Shown here: piece by piece, positions 53,987-62,864 of the stretch
How the letters are laid out: each line of letters opens with the position of its first letter
How positions within the stretch are numbered: the first letter of the stretch is position 1
Assembly (NCBI RefSeq): GCF_003569805.1
Contig: NZ_KZ984052.1
Span: 528,560-592,559 of the forward strand
DNA: 64,000 bases
From: Microbacterium halotolerans
Lineage (GTDB): Bacteria; Actinomycetota; Actinomycetes; Actinomycetales; Microbacteriaceae
Direction: 5' to 3'
Made by a program: the position numbers and the translations under genes
The notes under the pieces: model-generated
What the model was told of the DNA's origin: nothing
The model's database searches: none
Seen by the model: the letters and a program-made list of their open reading frames with translations, nothing else

Positions 53987-55642
53987 TCAGGCGCGGCGGG
54001 TGCGAAGAGACCCGGCAACGACGCCGAGCACGAGCAGGACCGTTGCAACCGTCACGATGCCGATGGGCGCGGCAGCACCGGTCACGGCGAGCTCCGTCGC
54101 ATCTGTGCCGTTGTGCTCTCCGTCGGTCGCCCCGCTCGCGTCGATGTCGTCAGCATCCACCGAGACGTCCGTGTCGGTCGAGACATCCGAGTCCGTCGAA
54201 GCGTCACCGTCAGCGGAGGTGTCCGTGTCCGTCGACGCATCGGCGTCGGTCGAAGAGTCCGCATCGGTGTCGGTCGACGTCGAATTCTCCTCGGCGGTGT
54301 TCGTGACGGTGATCCGGATGATCTGATCGCCTTCGATCGTCGAGGTCTCGGCATCGATGACGGGCTCGCCCCACTCCACGCCATCGATTGTCGGCAGATC
54401 GACTTCGCCGACCGTCACGAGAGTGCCCTCCGGGATGTCTTCCGGCCCGACGGCCGGCTCGCCGTCGGCGCGAACGGTGAGCTCTCCCACGACGTCGTCG
54501 TAGCGATACTCCACCGTGAACTCGGTGTCCGCAGGAACGAGTGCAGATGCGTCGCCGGTGACGACCTTCACGACGTCGAACCCGCCGACTGCCGGTTCCT
54601 CTGCCGGCTGCTCGCAGCCGAACAGCGGGTCGCCGACCCACGGGTAGTTGTGCTGCTCGTTCCCCGTGCCGCGCGTGGTGATGTCACCGCCGGCGTAGAC
54701 GCGACCGTTCGTCGACGCCGTGATGTCGAACGAGCCGCTGGGCGCCAGCAGCGACCCCAGGACCTGGCTGCTTCCGCCGATCGTGACGTCGGTGGCGTCG
54801 GTGAAGTTCCACAGGATGCGCGCGGCCGCCCCGCCGATGCCTGCCCCGGACGGATCATCGAGTCGCGTGCCGTCGAAGCCCATCCAGTACGGCGAGAGTT
54901 CGGCTTGTCCGCCGACGACATTCACCAGGATGGCTGCGTTCTCGGGGATATCGTCGAAATGGAGCTCGGCGCCGGTCGACAGATCGGCCGCCGTGATGTC
55001 GAAGACCTGAAGATCCTCACCTGGAACGCCGGTGAAGGTGATCGTGTTGCCGAGCACGGTCGTCGCAGCGTTCGAGCCGAGTTCGCCCAGCCGCGACGAG
55101 GCGTCGGCGATATCCGTGCTGAAGTCAGCGTACGGGGCGACCGCCGCAGCAGCGCCCAGACCCTCCTCCCGGGGCGCACCGTTGGTCTCGATGGCGCCTG
55201 AAGCCGTCTCTCCCACTCTCACGCCACCGCCGCCTTCGACGAGGGCACCCACATCGACGCGTGTGCCGTCCGCGATTCCGAGGCTGCCGCCGACGGCCAG
55301 CATGGTGTCCCCTCCCGCGGGGGCGATGCCGGAGCCCACGCCGACCGAACCGACGTTGAACACTCCTCCGGTCTTGTCGATGTTCGCGTCGCCGGCGACC
55401 ACCAGCAGACCTTCTGACTCAGCGGCAGCGTCCAGCACGGTGTAGTCACCGCCCGCGTACACGGCGACGCCGCTGTCGGTGAACGTCGGCTCGTTGCCGA
55501 TGTCCGGCATCTCATCGATCGCCGGACAGCGATCGACTGCTGCAGCCGAGGCGGGTGCGGCGCTCAGCACCACACCGCCTGAAGCCACGAGCGCGAGTGC
55601 GGCCGCGGCGCTGATCGCGCGGAAACGGGTACTACTGATCAC
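53987..55642 (-). CDS. Choice-of-anchor A surface protein with LAVTG sorting signal
   Basis: The 551-residue exported protein has a signal peptide (AISAAAALALVASGGVVLSAAPASAAA), a choice-of-anchor A domain at about residues 45-340 (GVAVYAGGDYTVLDAA, VGSGIAPAGGDTMLAVGGSLG, ILWNFTDATDVTIGGSSQVLGSLLAP), a DUF5979-like beta domain near 360-455, a Ser/Thr/Asp repeat stalk (TDTDADSSTDADAS) and a C-terminal LAVTG, membrane helix and basic tail. LAxTG is the motif preferred by class E sortases in actinobacteria. It is likely wall-anchored. GTG 55642 is chosen for its signal-peptide fit and TTGGAG upstream. Confidence 0.88.
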   Translation of the reverse strand: MISSTRFRAISAAAALALVASGGVVLSAAPASAAAVDRCPAIDEMPDIGNEPTFTDSGVAVYAGGDYTVLDAAAESEGLLVVAGDANIDKTGGVFNVGSVGVGSGIAPAGGDTMLAVGGSLGIADGTRVDVGALVEGGGGVRVGETASGAIETNGAPREEGLGAAAAVAPYADFSTDIADASSRLGELGSNAATTVLGNTITFTGVPGEDLQVFDITAADLSTGAELHFDDIPENAAILVNVVGGQAELSPYWMGFDGTRLDDPSGAGIGGAAARILWNFTDATDVTIGGSSQVLGSLLAPSGSFDITASTNGRVYAGGDITTRGTGNEQHNYPWVGDPLFGCEQPAEEPAVGGFDVVKVVTGDASALVPADTEFTVEYRYDDVVGELTVRADGEPAVGPEDIPEGTLVTVGEVDLPTIDGVEWGEPVIDAETSTIEGDQIIRITVTNTAEENSTSTDTDADSSTDADASTDTDTSADGDASTDSDVSTDTDVSVDADDIDASGATDGEHNGTDATELAVTGAAAPIGIVTVATVLLVLGVVAGSLRTRRA

Positions 55643-55697
55643 AGATATCTCCAAGGGAAAACAGCTTCGAGTCTCGGGTGCACGAACCGCACCCCGC

Positions 55698-55707
55698 CTT
55701 ATATAAG
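55698..55707 (-). promoter_or_regulatory. AT-rich palindrome in the promoter of the anchor A gene
   Basis: CTTATATAAG is a perfect 10-bp palindrome 55 bases before the start, in otherwise GC-rich DNA. It can supply a -10 element or an operator. Confidence 0.4.
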
Positions 55708-55868
55708 ACTGCGGATGTCCGATTTCATCACGCGAATCGCGAAAGCTCCTGTGCGCGCCGCCTCACGCCGACGTCGCAGAAGGACTCGTCTGCGAACGCG
55801 CCGGGACCGCTGACGGGTTGCGGATGCCTCGGATCCAGACGACCGGCGGCGCGCGACCGGCCTCGACG

Positions 55869-56801
55869 TCAGCCGATCGAGCTCTCGACGAACAGGACGA
55901 GCTCCGCCGCCACGTCGTCGCGCGTCTCCGGTTCGTTGTGCACCTCGTGTCGGAATCCCGGGTATACGACCGTGCGCACATCGGTGACTCCGGTCCGCAC
56001 CAAGCGGTTCGCGACGTGGTACGCGCCCTCACCGAAGTTCGTCACAGGGTCCTGGTCCCCCGCGAGGATGAGGACGGGCAGGTCGGCGCGGATGGTGCCG
56101 TACCACTCCGGGGCGTTGACCGCGTCGTACAGCCCGACGAAGCCCCGCATGAAGCGCACTGACATCGGAGCGCCGAAGTTGTTCAGCGGATCGACGCCGT
56201 GGTCGCGCACGACATCCGCATCTCTGGCCACCCAATCGGTGGGCCCCGCACCATCGCCGTAACGATCGAGGAAGCCGTCGAAGAGCTGTCCGACCAGTTC
56301 TTCCGACGCCGGGGAATCGTCGCCTTCAGCCGCGACGAGTGCACCGCGATCCAGCACATTCTCCATGCCGTGCATCTGCGCGGCGATTCCGCACAGCGCG
56401 AGGCCGTCGAGCCCACCGTTCTCCCCCGAGGCGAGCGCTCGAGCGATCATCGACCCCCACGAGTGGCCGAACACGACGTACGGCAGGTCGGGATGGCGCT
56501 CGCGAACGAGCCCGAGCAGCGTGCGCTCGTCCTCTACGACGGTCGTCGCGGCATCCGCACCGGCGTCAGCCCACACGCCGGAGAGCATCGCCGTGCGACC
56601 GTGCCCTGCATGGTCGTCCGCCGCGACCACGAAGCCCGCATCGAGCAGTGCATCGATGAGCGGGAGGTAGCGCCTGGAATGCTCGCCGAGGCCGTGCACG
56701 ATCTGCACGATCGCCCTGGCCGGGCGGGTCGGCTCGTAGATCCAGCCCTGAATCATGTCACGCGCATTGTGCGATGCGAATTCGACCTCGTGAAGTGCCA
56801 T
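55869..56801 (-). CDS. Alpha/beta hydrolase, monoacylglycerol-lipase-like (serine aminopeptidase S33)
   Basis: The 310-residue protein has oxyanion-region VQIVHGLGEHSRRYLPLIDAL near residues 33-53, ADDHAGHGRT, the nucleophile elbow VFGHSWGSMIARALA near 110-124, acid LILAGDQDPVTNF and catalytic His in PGFRHEVHNEPE, so the triad is complete. It is closest in style to monoglyceride lipases. No signal peptide. GAGG sits upstream of the ATG. It lies between the anchor A gene and the sensor kinase gene with no obvious partner. Confidence 0.9.
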   Translation of the reverse strand: MALHEVEFASHNARDMIQGWIYEPTRPARAIVQIVHGLGEHSRRYLPLIDALLDAGFVVAADDHAGHGRTAMLSGVWADAGADAATTVVEDERTLLGLVRERHPDLPYVVFGHSWGSMIARALASGENGGLDGLALCGIAAQMHGMENVLDRGALVAAEGDDSPASEELVGQLFDGFLDRYGDGAGPTDWVARDADVVRDHGVDPLNNFGAPMSVRFMRGFVGLYDAVNAPEWYGTIRADLPVLILAGDQDPVTNFGEGAYHVANRLVRTGVTDVRTVVYPGFRHEVHNEPETRDDVAAELVLFVESSIG

Positions 56802-57135
56802 CACGTCCTCTTCATCCTGCTCCGCCTCGGTGCGAAGTCGTCGCCATGCTACCCACCAGCACAGCGCGAGCACTCGGATTCGAACGCCGGATGCACGAAC
56901 GTGCACCTGATGGGCGCTGCCGCCGACGCGACTGGTGCACGGCATCGCCTGGGACGTCGAGCTCTGCGCGCACGATGGGATGACCGCATCCGGGCATCCG
57001 GGCATCGACCAGGGCTTCTCTGCTCAGCTGCGGGGCGGCTCGGAGGACGAAGCGGCCGTCATCGTCGCGAGCGGCGACGACGACGTTCGAGTGCCGGCGG
57101 CGGAAGATGCTCCGGGCGGCGCGGATCGCCGAGGT
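56802..57135. other. Gene-free stretch between the hydrolase and sensor kinase genes
   Basis: These 334 bases hold no gene I can support. A plus-strand frame near 56935 (reading HGIAWDVELCAHDGMTASGHP) looks protein-like for about 60 codons but lacks a start signal and continues antisense into the kinase gene. It may be a decayed gene remnant. Confidence 0.3.
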
Positions 57136-58320
57136 CTACCATGCAGCGGACGCGTCAAGACGGATCTCTGCGGTGAGACCCCCGTCCTGCCCCGATGTCA
57201 GACTGAGTGTTCCGTTGTGTGCGTCGGTGATGGCACGGACGATGGCGAGGCCGAGTCCATGGCCCTCTCCTCGTGTCACTGTTCGCCCGCTGCCTCGGAA
57301 GAACGGTTCAGAGAGCTGCTCGATGGCTCCTGCGGAGACAATCGGGCCGGAGTTGGCGACCGTGATCAGCGCAGACTTCGAAACGGGATCATATGCAGTG
57401 GTGACGGTGATCCATCCGTCCCGTCGGTTGTACTGGATCGCGTTGCGCAGCAGATTCGACAGCGCATGCCGGAGCAGGATCGGGTCGCCGCGCACCCACG
57501 CGTCCTCGATGCGAGTGGTGACGATCAGCCCTGTTTCGCGGGCCTCGTCTTCGTGCGCCGCGACTGCGGCGGCCACAGTCTCGGTGAGGTTCACGGCTTC
57601 CCAGGAATGCAATGCACTGCTCGCGCCGGCGAGGTCGAGGAGTGCTTCGATGATGTCGATGTTCGACTGGTTGACGTCACGGATGCGTTCGGCCAGCGAA
57701 CGAAGCTCGCGAGCATTCGCCTCGGGGTCGGCCAGCGTGACGTCGATCATGGTCTTGACGGTCGTCAGAGGGCTGCGCAGCTCGTGAGAAGCGTTCGCGG
57801 CGAAGCGCTGCTGTGCCTCGAAGGACTGTTCCAGGGAGGAGAGCATGCGGTCGAAGGTCTCGGACAGGTCACGGATCTCATCCCGTGGCCCGTCCATACT
57901 GACGCGGTGGTTGAGACGACCGGTGGCTGCACGACTGGCGGCGGTGTTGATCGTGGCCAGCGGTCTGATGATGCGCCCTGCCATCACCCACCCAAGTACG
58001 CCGCCGAGGATGACGAGGACGGCAAGCGCGGCGGCGGATGCGAGAAGGATGTTGTCGAGGACGTCGTCAGCCGTTCTGATCTCGAGGGGCTGAGTCGGCC
58101 CGGACTCGATGATGTCGGAGTCGGGGACCATCGCCGGATCGAACTCGGTGGCGTGGCGTATCTGCAGCTCATAGTTGGGTACGTACCGCATATACAGATA
58201 GAGCAGCGCGATGAACACGATGCCGCATACGGCGACGAGGCCGGCGTAGCTCGCGCACAGGCGCATGCGGATCGTGAGCCTGCGTCTGCCCGAGGCGGGT
58301 CGCTGTTCCCGTGTGGTCAT
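57136..58320 (-). CDS. Two-component sensor histidine kinase
   Basis: The 394-residue membrane kinase has two helices (GLVAVCGIVFIALLYLYM and ILLASAAALAVLVILGGVLG) flanking a short extracellular loop of about 65 residues, a HAMP linker, the phosphoacceptor segment FAANASHELRSPLTTVK, and HATPase motifs NLLRNAIQYNRRDG and GEGHGLGLAIVRAI. The small loop suggests sensing at the membrane, as with envelope stress or antimicrobial peptides. It is coupled to its response regulator by an ATGA overlap. Confidence 0.93.
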   Translation of the reverse strand: MTTREQRPASGRRRLTIRMRLCASYAGLVAVCGIVFIALLYLYMRYVPNYELQIRHATEFDPAMVPDSDIIESGPTQPLEIRTADDVLDNILLASAAALAVLVILGGVLGWVMAGRIIRPLATINTAASRAATGRLNHRVSMDGPRDEIRDLSETFDRMLSSLEQSFEAQQRFAANASHELRSPLTTVKTMIDVTLADPEANARELRSLAERIRDVNQSNIDIIEALLDLAGASSALHSWEAVNLTETVAAAVAAHEDEARETGLIVTTRIEDAWVRGDPILLRHALSNLLRNAIQYNRRDGWITVTTAYDPVSKSALITVANSGPIVSAGAIEQLSEPFFRGSGRTVTRGEGHGLGLAIVRAITDAHNGTLSLTSGQDGGLTAEIRLDASAAW

Positions 58321-58982
58321 GCGGTGGCGCCGAAGCGGTATCCGGCGCCTGGCACAGTCTGGATGACCCAGGGCTGTCCGAGGCGTTTGCGGAGGTTGGA
58401 GACGGTCACGCGGACGGTGTTGCTGAACGGGTCCGCATTGGCGTCCCAGGCCTGTTCGAGCAGGGTGTGCGCCCCAAGGGCTCCACCGTCGGCCTTCATC
58501 AAGGTGTGCAGGACGGCGAACTCCTTCGGACTGAGACGGATGAGACGGCCTCCGCGGTAGACCTCGCGGCGGAACGGATCCAACCGGATGCCGTGCGCGT
58601 CGAGCACCGGTGGGCTGGCCGGCTGGCTGCGTCTTTCCAGGGCGCGCAGTCGTGCGACCAGCTCGGGGAACTCGAACGGCTTGGACAGGTAGTCATCGGC
58701 GCCGAGTTCGAAGCCGGTCACCCGGTCATCCAGGGTGCGGGCGGCGGTGAGCATCAGCACGCGGACCTCCGGGTGCTCGCGGGCGAGGTCGGCGCAGACC
58801 TCGTCGCCATGAACGCCTGGCAGGTCGCGGTCGAGGACCACGATGTCGTAGTTCTCGTCGATCACCGCTTCCAACGCCTGCACTCCGTCATGGACGACGT
58901 CCACGGCGATCGTCTCCCGTCGCAGGCCGGTGCGAATGGCATCGGCGAGGTAGGGGTCGTCCTCCACGATCAGGACCCGCAT
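58317..58982 (-). CDS. Two-component response regulator, OmpR/PhoB type
   Basis: The 221-residue regulator has receiver motifs VLIVEDDPYLAD, the phosphorylated aspartate in DIVVLDRDLPGVHGD (Asp near residue 51), T/K residues in MLTAAR and LSKPFEF, and a C-terminal winged helix (RLSPKEFAVLHTLMKADGG). I chose ATG 58982 over an upstream codon because it begins the receiver directly. It probably controls the divergent lipoprotein-adaptor-ABC genes 158 bases away. Confidence 0.94.
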   Translation of the reverse strand: MRVLIVEDDPYLADAIRTGLRRETIAVDVVHDGVQALEAVIDENYDIVVLDRDLPGVHGDEVCADLAREHPEVRVLMLTAARTLDDRVTGFELGADDYLSKPFEFPELVARLRALERRSQPASPPVLDAHGIRLDPFRREVYRGGRLIRLSPKEFAVLHTLMKADGGALGAHTLLEQAWDANADPFSNTVRVTVSNLRKRLGQPWVIQTVPGAGYRFGATA

Positions 58983-59057
58983 CACACGCCTCTCGTCTGT
59001 GTCGTCAGCCGTATGACAGCGAATCACACGAAGCGTTGCGACGGCATAAAGAAATTC

Positions 59058-59076
59058 CTGAACGCTCTGAGAACGC
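59058..59076. promoter_or_regulatory. Candidate response-regulator direct repeat
   Basis: CTGAACGCTCTGAGAACGC carries AACGC twice, 11 bases apart, and CTGA twice. OmpR-type regulators often bind direct repeats at 10-11 bp spacing. It lies in the divergent region between the regulator and the lipoprotein gene. Confidence 0.35.
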
Positions 59077-59139
59077 CGCCCTTGATCGACTGGTCATGTG
59101 CCGCCGGAGAGACCGCGGCTATGAACTCAAGGAGTGCTG

Positions 59140-59634
59140 ATGAGACGACTTCACCGAACCGCCGCCTTCGCCGCCGCGCTGGCTGCGCTGATCCTCACGG
59201 GCGCGAGCATGGCCGGGTGCAGCGACGAGACCCCGGACGCGGTCGAGGAGAGTTCTGAGAACGGCCCCGAGCAGTCCTCGTTCGCCACCGCGGAGGAATA
59301 TCAGCTCGCGTTCGCCGAGTGCATGCGTGAGCAGGGTGTCGACGTGCCCGACCCCGGAGAGGACGGCATGCAGATCGAAGCCGGGACGGGAGACGGATTC
59401 GTGGAGGCTGCCGAGCTCTGCTCGGACGAGCTGGGCACACCGCCCGGAGGCGACGGGGGTGCGAAACCAGCGAAGGGACAGCATGAGTTCGACCTGGCGT
59501 TGGCGAAGTGCCTGCGTGACAACGGCTTCGATGTCCCCGATCCGGCGCCTGAGGAGGGGCTGACGGTGCCGATGGACGTCGGACAGGAGCTGCTCGACGA
59601 GTGCGGAGCTGTCGCGGAAGAGGCCATTCCGTGA
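59140..59634 (+). CDS. Lipoprotein with a duplicated short motif
   Basis: The 164-residue protein has a lipoprotein signal with lipobox SMAGC (Cys27) and two copies of an unusual motif: AFAECMREQGVDVPDP near residues 57-72 and ALAKCLRDNGFDVPDP near 117-132. AAGGAG precedes the ATG. The next gene starts inside its stop (GTGA), so it belongs to the exporter operon. Small lipoproteins with this CMRExGxDVPDP-type repeat often sit beside adaptor-ABC sets in actinobacteria (recollection). Function unknown. Confidence 0.85.
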   Translation: MRRLHRTAAFAAALAALILTGASMAGCSDETPDAVEESSENGPEQSSFATAEEYQLAFAECMREQGVDVPDPGEDGMQIEAGTGDGFVEAAELCSDELGTPPGGDGGAKPAKGQHEFDLALAKCLRDNGFDVPDPAPEEGLTVPMDVGQELLDECGAVAEEAIP

Positions 59635-60767
59635 CTGCGGTTCAGCATGAGAACGAACTCGAGAACGAATCCACAGATGTCCTTCCACCGCGAGAACGAT
59701 CACGGCGCCGACTCATCTTCGGCGCCGTCGTCGGAGTCATTCTTCTCGGTGCCGTCGGGGCGGGAGTCTGGGCCGTCTCGACCGGTGCGCTGGCCGACAC
59801 GGGCCATGACGCACCGCAGCAGCAGTTCGCCACCGAACAGGTGGTGCGAGGAGATCTGGAGGAGAGCACCAGCGCGACCGGAACTCTGCGATACGACGAC
59901 TCCCGCGCGGTCCAGGCGGGGGCAGCGGGAACGGTGACCGGACTGCCCAGCCCTGGCACCACCGTGTCTGCCGGAGAGAGCCTGTACTCGATCGACGATG
60001 CACCGGTGTTCCTGCTGCGCGGTGAGATACCGACGTGGCGCGGATTCGCCAGCGGAATGGGCGACGGAGCGGACGTGCAGCAGCTGGAGGAGGCGCTGAG
60101 AGAGCTCGGCTTCTTCGCAGACGAGCCCGACGAGCTGTTCCGGTGGGCGACCGTGGAAGCGATCATGGACTGGCAGGAATCCCACGGGCTCGAGCGCACA
60201 GGGGAACTGCCGTTCGGATCCGTCGTCTTCGCAGAAGGCGACCTGCGCATCGGCACGCTGACCGCGAGCGTCGGCGACCAGATCGCTGCGGGGAGCGAGC
60301 TGTTCCAAGCCTCAAGCACCACCCAGATCGTGGAAGTGGACCTGGGCCTCGCCGATCAGCAGCTCGCGGTCCTCGATGCGGCGGTCATCGTGCGTCTGCC
60401 CGGTGGCGAGAACACGTCTGGGACGATCGTCTCAGTCGGAACGCCGACAGAGACCGAAAGCGGCACCGGGGAGGCGACCACGGTGATCCCGGTGGTGGTC
60501 GCGCTGGATGACGCGGACGCTGCATCAGCGTTCCAGGAAGCATCGGTGACCGTCGACATCCCGAGCCAGTCCCGCGAAGATGTCCTCTCGGTGCCGGTCG
60601 GCGCGCTGCTGGCGATCACCCCCGACCAGTTCGGCGTCGAGCTCGTGGAACCGGACGGCTCGACCCGTCAGGTGCCCGTCGAGACCGGCCTGTTCGCAGG
60701 CGGACGCGTGGAGATCGCCGGCGACGGCATCGCGGAGGGAGCAGAAGTGGTGGTACCGCAACGATGA
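59631..60767 (+). CDS. HlyD-like efflux adaptor with peptidoglycan-binding domain
   Basis: The 378-residue protein has one N-terminal membrane helix (LIFGAVVGVILLGAVGAGVWAV), a biotinyl-lipoyl-like segment (ATEQVVRGDLEESTSATGTLRY), a peptidoglycan-binding type 1 domain near residues 145-195 (GADVQQLEEALRELGFFADEPDE) and a C-terminal beta-barrel with DVLSVPVGALLAI. GTG overlaps the lipoprotein stop. It likely links the MacB-type transporter to the cell wall. Confidence 0.9.
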   Translation: MTAVQHENELENESTDVLPPRERSRRRLIFGAVVGVILLGAVGAGVWAVSTGALADTGHDAPQQQFATEQVVRGDLEESTSATGTLRYDDSRAVQAGAAGTVTGLPSPGTTVSAGESLYSIDDAPVFLLRGEIPTWRGFASGMGDGADVQQLEEALRELGFFADEPDELFRWATVEAIMDWQESHGLERTGELPFGSVVFAEGDLRIGTLTASVGDQIAAGSELFQASSTTQIVEVDLGLADQQLAVLDAAVIVRLPGGENTSGTIVSVGTPTETESGTGEATTVIPVVVALDDADAASAFQEASVTVDIPSQSREDVLSVPVGALLAITPDQFGVELVEPDGSTRQVPVETGLFAGGRVEIAGDGIAEGAEVVVPQR

Positions 60768-61453
60768 ACCCCGTCATCGCACTGGAGAACGTCCAACGCG
60801 CCTACGGCGACCCACCGGTGCTCGCCTGCGCCGGGGTGTCGCTGCGGATCGACGCCGGCGAGTTCGTCGCGATCGTCGGGCCGAGCGGATCGGGCAAGTC
60901 CACTCTGCTCAACCTCATCGGCACCCTCGACCGCCCAACGGCCGGCAGCGCCCACGTCGATGGGCTCGATGTCGACAGTCTCGACGACCGTTCCCTGTCG
61001 GCGCTGCGCGCCCACCGGATCGGCTTCGTCTTCCAGCAGTTCCACCTCGCCGAAGGGGTCACCGCTGTCCACAACGTCGCCGACGGTCTCCTCTACACCG
61101 GCACACCGCTCGGTGAGCGCTACCGCCAGGCCGAAGTCGCGCTGCGGCGCGTCGGCCTGGGTCATCGGCTGACCCACCTTCCCCACCAGCTCTCCGGCGG
61201 GGAGCGTCAGCGCGTCGCCATCGCTCGCGCCGTCGTCGGTGATCCGCCGCTCCTGCTCGCCGATGAGCCCACAGGCAACCTCGACAGCACCGCGGGAGCA
61301 TCGATCGTCGGACTGCTGCACGAGCTCAACTCGCAGGGCACCACCGTGGTGGTCATCACCCATGACAACGAGCTCGCCGCCCAGCTGCCCCGCCGCATCG
61401 CTATCAGGGACGGACGCATCGTCAGCGACTCAGCCCAGGAGATCCACGCATGA
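60764..61453 (+). CDS. ABC exporter ATPase, MacB/LolD family
   Basis: The 229-residue protein has Walker [17 protein letters not shown] near residues 39-54, signature LSGGERQRVAIARAVV, Walker B LLLADEPTGNLDS and H-loop VVVITHDNELA. ADEPTGNLD is typical of the MacB/LolD type. It overlaps the adaptor stop (ATGA) and the permease start. It should drive a mechanotransmission-type export or envelope-stress response. Confidence 0.94.
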   Translation: MNPVIALENVQRAYGDPPVLACAGVSLRIDAGEFVAIVGPSGSGKSTLLNLIGTLDRPTAGSAHVDGLDVDSLDDRSLSALRAHRIGFVFQQFHLAEGVTAVHNVADGLLYTGTPLGERYRQAEVALRRVGLGHRLTHLPHQLSGGERQRVAIARAVVGDPPLLLADEPTGNLDSTAGASIVGLLHELNSQGTTVVVITHDNELAAQLPRRIAIRDGRIVSDSAQEIHA

Positions 61454-62670
61454 CCGCGCTCACCGCATCAGACCCGCCCAGCTCCGCTTCGCCGCAGCGC
61501 TCGCGCCTGTTGTCGCGCGACATCCTGCGGCTTGGCACCACCGGCTTGCGGGCCCGACCGACCAGGGCGGTGCTCTCCGCCCTCGGGATCGCGATCGGGA
61601 TCGCGGCGATGATCGCCGTTGTGGGGATCTCCTCCTCCAGCCAGGCGCGTCTGAACGAACAGCTCTCCCAGCTCGGCACCGACCTCCTGACCGCCTCGCC
61701 AGGCACCGACTTCACCGGCGAGCGAGTCGCCATGTCCCCGGACGCCCTGGGGAAGGTCGCTCTCATCGATGGAGTGGAGTCCGCCAGCAGCACCGCCGCG
61801 CTTCCCGTCAGCGTCTATCGCAGTCCGCTCGCTGATCCGGCCGCGACCGGTGGCATCGCCACCATGGTGGCCGACCTCGATCTGCTGGACGTCACGTCCA
61901 CCCGGGTCGCATCCGGAACCTGGCTGAACCCGGCCACCGAAGGTCTTCCCGCAGTCGTCCTCGGCAGCACCGCCGCCACACGCCTCGGCGTCGTCACGCC
62001 GGGCACACAGGTCTGGCTCGGCGGGCAGTACTTCACCGTCATCGGCGTCCTCGCTCCCTCCGCTCTCGCGCCCGAGTTGGACACCGCTGCACTCATCGGG
62101 GAAGGCGCCGCGAGGACGCTCTTCGGCTATGACGGTTCGCCCACCACGATCTACGAGCGCTCCGCGGACGATGCCGTCGACGAGGTCCGGTCGCTGCTCG
62201 CGGCCACGATCTCTCCTCAGGCTCCGAACGATGTGGATGTCTCCCGCCCCTCTGATGCTCTCGCTGCCCAGAGCGCGGCGAACGATGCCTTCACCGGCCT
62301 GCTCCTGGGACTGGGGTCGATCGCCCTGCTTGTGGGAGGAATCGGGGTGGCGAACACCATGATCATCTCGGTGTTGGAGCGCCGACGCGAGATCGGACTG
62401 CGACGTGCCCTGGGAGCGACCCGCCACCACATCCTGGTCCAGTTCCTCACCGAAGCGCTCCTGCTGTCTGCTCTCGGAGGCGTCTTCGGCAGCGTTCTCG
62501 GAGCAGTTGCCACAGCGGTCATGGGTCTCATCAACGACTGGCCGTTCGCCCTGCCGGCGGCAGCGATCGGCGTCGCAGTGGGCGCGACCCTCGTCATCGG
62601 CGCTGCAGCAGGCCTCTACCCGGCGGTCCGTGCAGCACGGACACCGCCGACCGCCGCGCTCAGTTCCTGA
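61450..62670 (+). CDS. ABC exporter permease, MacB/FtsX type
   Basis: The 406-residue protein has the MacB layout: one N-terminal helix (LSALGIAIGIAAMIAVVGISSSSQ), a large extracellular MacB_PCD domain (residues about 60-270) and three C-terminal helices with VLERRREIGLRRALGATRHHILVQFLTEALLLS. The core motifs are intact. Co-expressed with the ATPase, adaptor and lipoprotein genes and presumably under the divergent two-component system. Confidence 0.93.
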   Translation: MTALTASDPPSSASPQRSRLLSRDILRLGTTGLRARPTRAVLSALGIAIGIAAMIAVVGISSSSQARLNEQLSQLGTDLLTASPGTDFTGERVAMSPDALGKVALIDGVESASSTAALPVSVYRSPLADPAATGGIATMVADLDLLDVTSTRVASGTWLNPATEGLPAVVLGSTAATRLGVVTPGTQVWLGGQYFTVIGVLAPSALAPELDTAALIGEGAARTLFGYDGSPTTIYERSADDAVDEVRSLLAATISPQAPNDVDVSRPSDALAAQSAANDAFTGLLLGLGSIALLVGGIGVANTMIISVLERRREIGLRRALGATRHHILVQFLTEALLLSALGGVFGSVLGAVATAVMGLINDWPFALPAAAIGVAVGATLVIGAAAGLYPAVRAARTPPTAALSS

Positions 62671-62864
62671 CGGCGCGCGATCGGATCACGGCGCATGCGG
62701 CGCGTACCAAATCACGTACCAACTTCACTTGGAGGCCATGACGCCCCTCACCGCGAACTGTAGACATGTCAGAGGTCGCAGACCACGACTTTGACAACCA
62801 CACGCGTGACGGGATGACGATGACGCCGTCTGCATCCAGCACAAGACCCAGAGGATGAACGTCC

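Noticed and set aside
62738..62794. An 18-codon frame with GGAGG upstream
   Set aside because: The GGAGG is only two bases from the ATG and the peptide has no distinguishing feature; kept only as a note.
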